Below, in pieces: positions 61,732-64,000 of a DNA stretch of 64,000 bases. The notes under the pieces are model-generated. The model was not told the origin of the DNA. It made no database searches and saw only the letters and a program-made list of their open reading frames with translations. A program made the position numbers and the translations under genes. The stretch covers positions 149,371-213,370 of the forward strand of contig JARLJA010000096.1 in assembly GCA_031291445.1 (NCBI GenBank). The letters are read 5' to 3'. The stretch is from Xanthobacteraceae bacterium. Its GTDB lineage: Bacteria; Pseudomonadota; Alphaproteobacteria; Rhizobiales; Xanthobacteraceae. Numbering within the stretch: the stretch's first letter is position 1; every line of letters begins with the position of its first letter.

Positions 61732-62265
61732 TCAGCCTTTCGCCTTCGCCCGCTCGATCGCCTCGATGATCAGGCGGCGGGCCTCCTCCGCATCGCCCCA
61801 GCCGATCAGCTTGACCCACTTGCCGGGCTCGAGATCCTTGTAGTGCTCGAAGAAATGCTGGATCTGCTCGCGCGTGATGCTGGGCAGGTCGGTATAGTTG
61901 TGGACGTTCTGGTAGCGCTTGGTGAGGCGGGGAACCGGAACCGCGATGATCTTCTCGTCGCCGCCGCCGTCGTCCTCCATCCGCAGCACGCCGATCGGCC
62001 GGACGTTGATCACCGCGCCGGGAACGATCGGCCGGGTGTTGGCGACCAGGACGTCGATCGGATCGCCGTCGTCCGACAGCGTATGCGGTACGAAGCCGTA
62101 GTTGCCGGGATAGCGCATCGGCGTGTGCAGGAAGCGGTCGACGTAGAGCGTGCCGGAGTCCTTGTCGAGCTCGTATTTGATCGGCTCGCCGCCGATCGGC
62201 ACCTCGATGACGACGTTGACGTCTTCCGGTGGATGATTGCCGACGGCAATCGCATCAATTCTCAT
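61732..62265 (-). CDS. ppa: Inorganic pyrophosphatase (family I)
   Basis: It hydrolyses PPi to phosphate in the cytoplasm, pulling biosynthesis forward. The 177-residue protein shows [40 protein letters not shown] with the metal signature DxDPx[21 protein letters not shown] and [17 protein letters not shown]. The length is that of the bacterial enzyme. AGGAGACC precedes ATG 62265. Confidence 0.96.
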   Translation of the reverse strand: MRIDAIAVGNHPPEDVNVVIEVPIGGEPIKYELDKDSGTLYVDRFLHTPMRYPGNYGFVPHTLSDDGDPIDVLVANTRPIVPGAVINVRPIGVLRMEDDGGGDEKIIAVPVPRLTKRYQNVHNYTDLPSITREQIQHFFEHYKDLEPGKWVKLIGWGDAEEARRLIIEAIERAKAKG

Positions 62266-62537
62266 GAGAGGTCTCCTGGAGGGCGGCGCGCCGCCCGATC
62301 CGATATCCGTTCGCGGGCGACAACAACCGGATTTTCGCGCCATTTGCAACGGCTGTAGCAACGGCCGTGCCACAAATGTCGACACCACCCAGGCCGCGCT
62401 GCCGCATGCTTGTATTTGCGCCGTCGATCGGATTAGCTGTTTTCTGCCCAGGTTCGCGGAAAGTGCCGGGGCAGGCGTCGTCAGACCGTCATCTGGCCTC
62501 GATCCGCGGGCTGCGGATGTTTGGTCGAGGGAGCGTC

Positions 62538-62765
62538 ATGAAAGTTACCGTCAATATCGATTGCTCTCCGCTCGAGGCGCGCGAGTTCATGGGCCTGCCG
62601 AATGTGCAGCCGATGCAGGAAAACGTCATGAAGCAGCTCGAAGCGCAGATGATGGAGAACATCGGCAAGCTGTCGCCCGAGGCGATCATGAAGAACTGGA
62701 TGTCGTTCGCGCCCGAGCAGTTCCAGGACGCGTTCAAATCCATGTTCGGCGGCGGCTCCAAGTAG
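62538..62765 (+). CDS. DUF6489-like small protein
   Basis: The 75-residue product starts MKVTVNIDCSPLEAREFMGL, then PNVQPMQENVMKQLEAQMME, and ends AFKSMFGGGSK. It is helical and methionine-rich, without a signal peptide or membrane segment. This is a short family of unknown function common in alphaproteobacteria; the family number is from memory. GAGGGAG precedes ATG. It lies between ppa (divergent) and the cytochrome gene (convergent). Confidence 0.7.
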   Translation: MKVTVNIDCSPLEAREFMGLPNVQPMQENVMKQLEAQMMENIGKLSPEAIMKNWMSFAPEQFQDAFKSMFGGGSK

Positions 62766-62795
62766 GCTCTAGGCAGGCCAAGTCGCCGCGCCGGA

Positions 62796-64000
62796 TCATT
62801 CCTGGCGGCGCAGCCGCGCCACGGTGGCTGCGATGTCGGACCAGGCGGGCTTGTCGGGCGCGAATTGCCGCCGCAGGAAGCCCACCAGCTCCGCGATCTG
62901 CTCGTCGTTCAGGCTGCTGCCGAAGGCCGGCATGGAGCCGGCGTCGCCGGCGACCGCGTTGTCGATGCCGTGCAGGATGACCTGAATCAGATTGTCGGGA
63001 CCATCACTGTGCAGGTTGCTGTTCAGCGCCAGCGCGTGCGTCGCGCCGAGCGCATGCGGCCCTCCCGGCTGATGGCAGACCGCGCAGGCGCCCTGGTAAA
63101 TCCGCGCGCCTGCGGAGCGGCCTGCCAGCGCGGTGGCCGTGGCCGCTTCATCCAGTTTTGCGGCAAGGGCGGCGTGGTCGCCGCCGGCGGTGTCGGCGGC
63201 GAGGCTCGCCAGATAGACCGCCATGGCGCGAATGTCGGTGTCGGGCACCGCGGCGAGTTCTTTGACCACCGGCGCCATCGGCCCGGCCGCGGCGCCGTGA
63301 AAGCGCGAGGCGCCGCTTCGCAGGTAGGCGAACAGTTCGTCCTCGGTCCAGGGGATCGGCGCGCGCGACAGCGCGGCGAGGGGGGGCGCTTCCCAGCCTT
63401 CGACGACCGCGCCGGCGAGGTAGCTCGCCGCGCGCTCGGCGCCCAGCGCATTGCGCGGCGTGTGGCAGGCCCCGCAATGGCCGAGACCCTCGACCAGATA
63501 GGCGCCGCGATTCCATTGCTCCGACCGCAACGGATCGGGAGCAAACGGCTTGGCGACGTGGAACAGCGCGTTCCAGCCCGCCAGCAGCGGACGGATATTG
63601 AACGGAAAGCGCAGCGCGTTGTCCTGCCGCGGCGCCGTCACGGCAGGCTGTGCCATCAGGTAGGCATAGAGCGCCTGCAGGTCGGCCTCCGACGTCAGCG
63701 CGAAATGGTCGTAGGGAAACGCCGGGTAGAGGTGTGACCCGTCGCGGTGGATGCCCTCGCGCATCGCGCGTTCGAAGGCGGGATAGGACCAGGCGCCGAT
63801 GCCGGTCTGCGGGTCGGGCGTGATGTTGGTGCTGTAGACCGTGCCGAACGGGGTTTCGAGCGGGCGGCCACCGGCGTTGGCGACGCCGCCGGGCGTGGTG
63901 TGGCAGACCGCGCAGGCGCCCAGCGCCGCGAGCTGCCGCCCGCGGGCGATGGTCGCCGCCGCATAGACCGAGGCGTCGGGCCGCGCGATCGGCGCGATCC
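62796..64000 (-). CDS. Tri-heme cytochrome c (5' end outside window)
   Basis: The frame is open to the window edge, giving at least 401 residues. Three CxxCH sites are visible: CAVCH (codons around 63900-63914), CGACH (about 63460-63475) and CAVCH (about 63077-63092), each in a separate cytochrome domain. GTVYSTNITPDPQTGIGAWS after the first heme is typical of the cytochrome subunits of membrane-bound alcohol, gluconate or sorbitol dehydrogenases and of molybdenum hydroxylases such as NicB-type enzymes. It would pass electrons from a periplasmic dehydrogenase to the quinone pool or oxidase. The partner dehydrogenase is not in view. A shorter frame from 63764 would lack the first heme and is not the real start. 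Confidence 0.88.
   Translation of the reverse strand, partial: IAPIARPDASVYAAATIARGRQLAALGACAVCHTTPGGVANAGGRPLETPFGTVYSTNITPDPQTGIGAWSYPAFERAMREGIHRDGSHLYPAFPYDHFALTSEADLQALYAYLMAQPAVTAPRQDNALRFPFNIRPLLAGWNALFHVAKPFAPDPLRSEQWNRGAYLVEGLGHCGACHTPRNALGAERAASYLAGAVVEGWEAPPLAALSRAPIPWTEDELFAYLRSGASRFHGAAAGPMAPVVKELAAVPDTDIRAMAVYLASLAADTAGGDHAALAAKLDEAATATALAGRSAGARIYQGACAVCHQPGGPHALGATHALALNSNLHSDGPDNLIQVILHGIDNAVAGDAGSMPAFGSSLNDEQIAELVGFLRRQFAPDKPAWSDIAATVARLRRQE

Noticed and set aside
62796..63764. Cytochrome gene starting at 63764
   Set aside because: The same frame continues to the window edge and includes a further CxxCH heme site, so 63764 is an internal codon.

Overview
The window is 64 kb of high-GC, densely coded DNA from an alphaproteobacterium, most likely Nitrobacteraceae/Bradyrhizobiaceae (Rhodopseudomonas or Bradyrhizobium type). 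The signs are protein style (H-NS family regulator, phasin, PEP-CTERM protein with the PEPxTWAMM signal), sites fitting the alphaproteobacterial stress sigma factor EcfG, and interspersed repeats of the kind common in this family. I saw no rRNA, tRNA, CRISPR array, transposase or phage gene. The species call is inference.

Region 1 (1-21.1 kb) is an exopolysaccharide/capsule cluster. It starts inside a processive GT2 glycosyltransferase and continues with a PEP-CTERM surface protein, a WbaP/ExoY-type priming glycosyl-phosphotransferase, an H-NS family regulator, the full dTDP-L-rhamnose set (rfbDC divergent from rfbAB), a rhamnosyltransferase-like GT2, a secreted Tat-type glycosidase-like protein, two GT4 glycosyltransferases, an FkbM methyltransferase, a Wzx flippase, a Wzy-like polymerase and two paralogous DxD sugar transferases of an unfamiliar family. 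Wzc/Wzz and Wza are not in view and may lie upstream. Gene orientation changes often, and many intergenic gaps hold palindromes or short repeats.

Region 2 (21.2-27.3 kb) holds a DUF2778 cell-wall protein, a Bcr/CflA exporter, aminopeptidase P and prmA. Next to prmA is an array of TCCACAG (DnaA-box-like) repeats with 11-12 bp phasing.

Region 3 (27.4-32.1 kb) is a signalling unit: a REC-EAL c-di-GMP phosphodiesterase, a stand-alone receiver with a matching unusual receiver motif, and a hybrid histidine kinase with REC and Hpt domains. They look like one branched phosphorelay.

Region 4 (32.1-64 kb) is mostly chromosomal housekeeping and stress genes: a PYROXD2-like oxidoreductase, a membrane-fused spermidine-synthase-like protein, an AAA ATPase, an L,D-transpeptidase, a UvrD/PcrA helicase carrying an in-frame insertion that looks derived from interspersed repeats, DUF2254 and DUF1328 membrane proteins, a SulP-STAS-cNMP-binding fusion, a thioesterase, a D-lactate dehydrogenase-like flavoprotein, a large AsmA protein, a COG4705-like membrane protein, glutathione peroxidase, an SDR, an epoxide hydrolase, a phasin, a LemA/TPM trio, a LysR-wrbA-doxX redox module, inorganic pyrophosphatase, and a tri-heme cytochrome c cut by the window end. 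Three genes here have a GGAAC-N16/17-CGTT element (EcfG consensus) within 50 bases of the start codon, so part of this region probably belongs to the general stress regulon.
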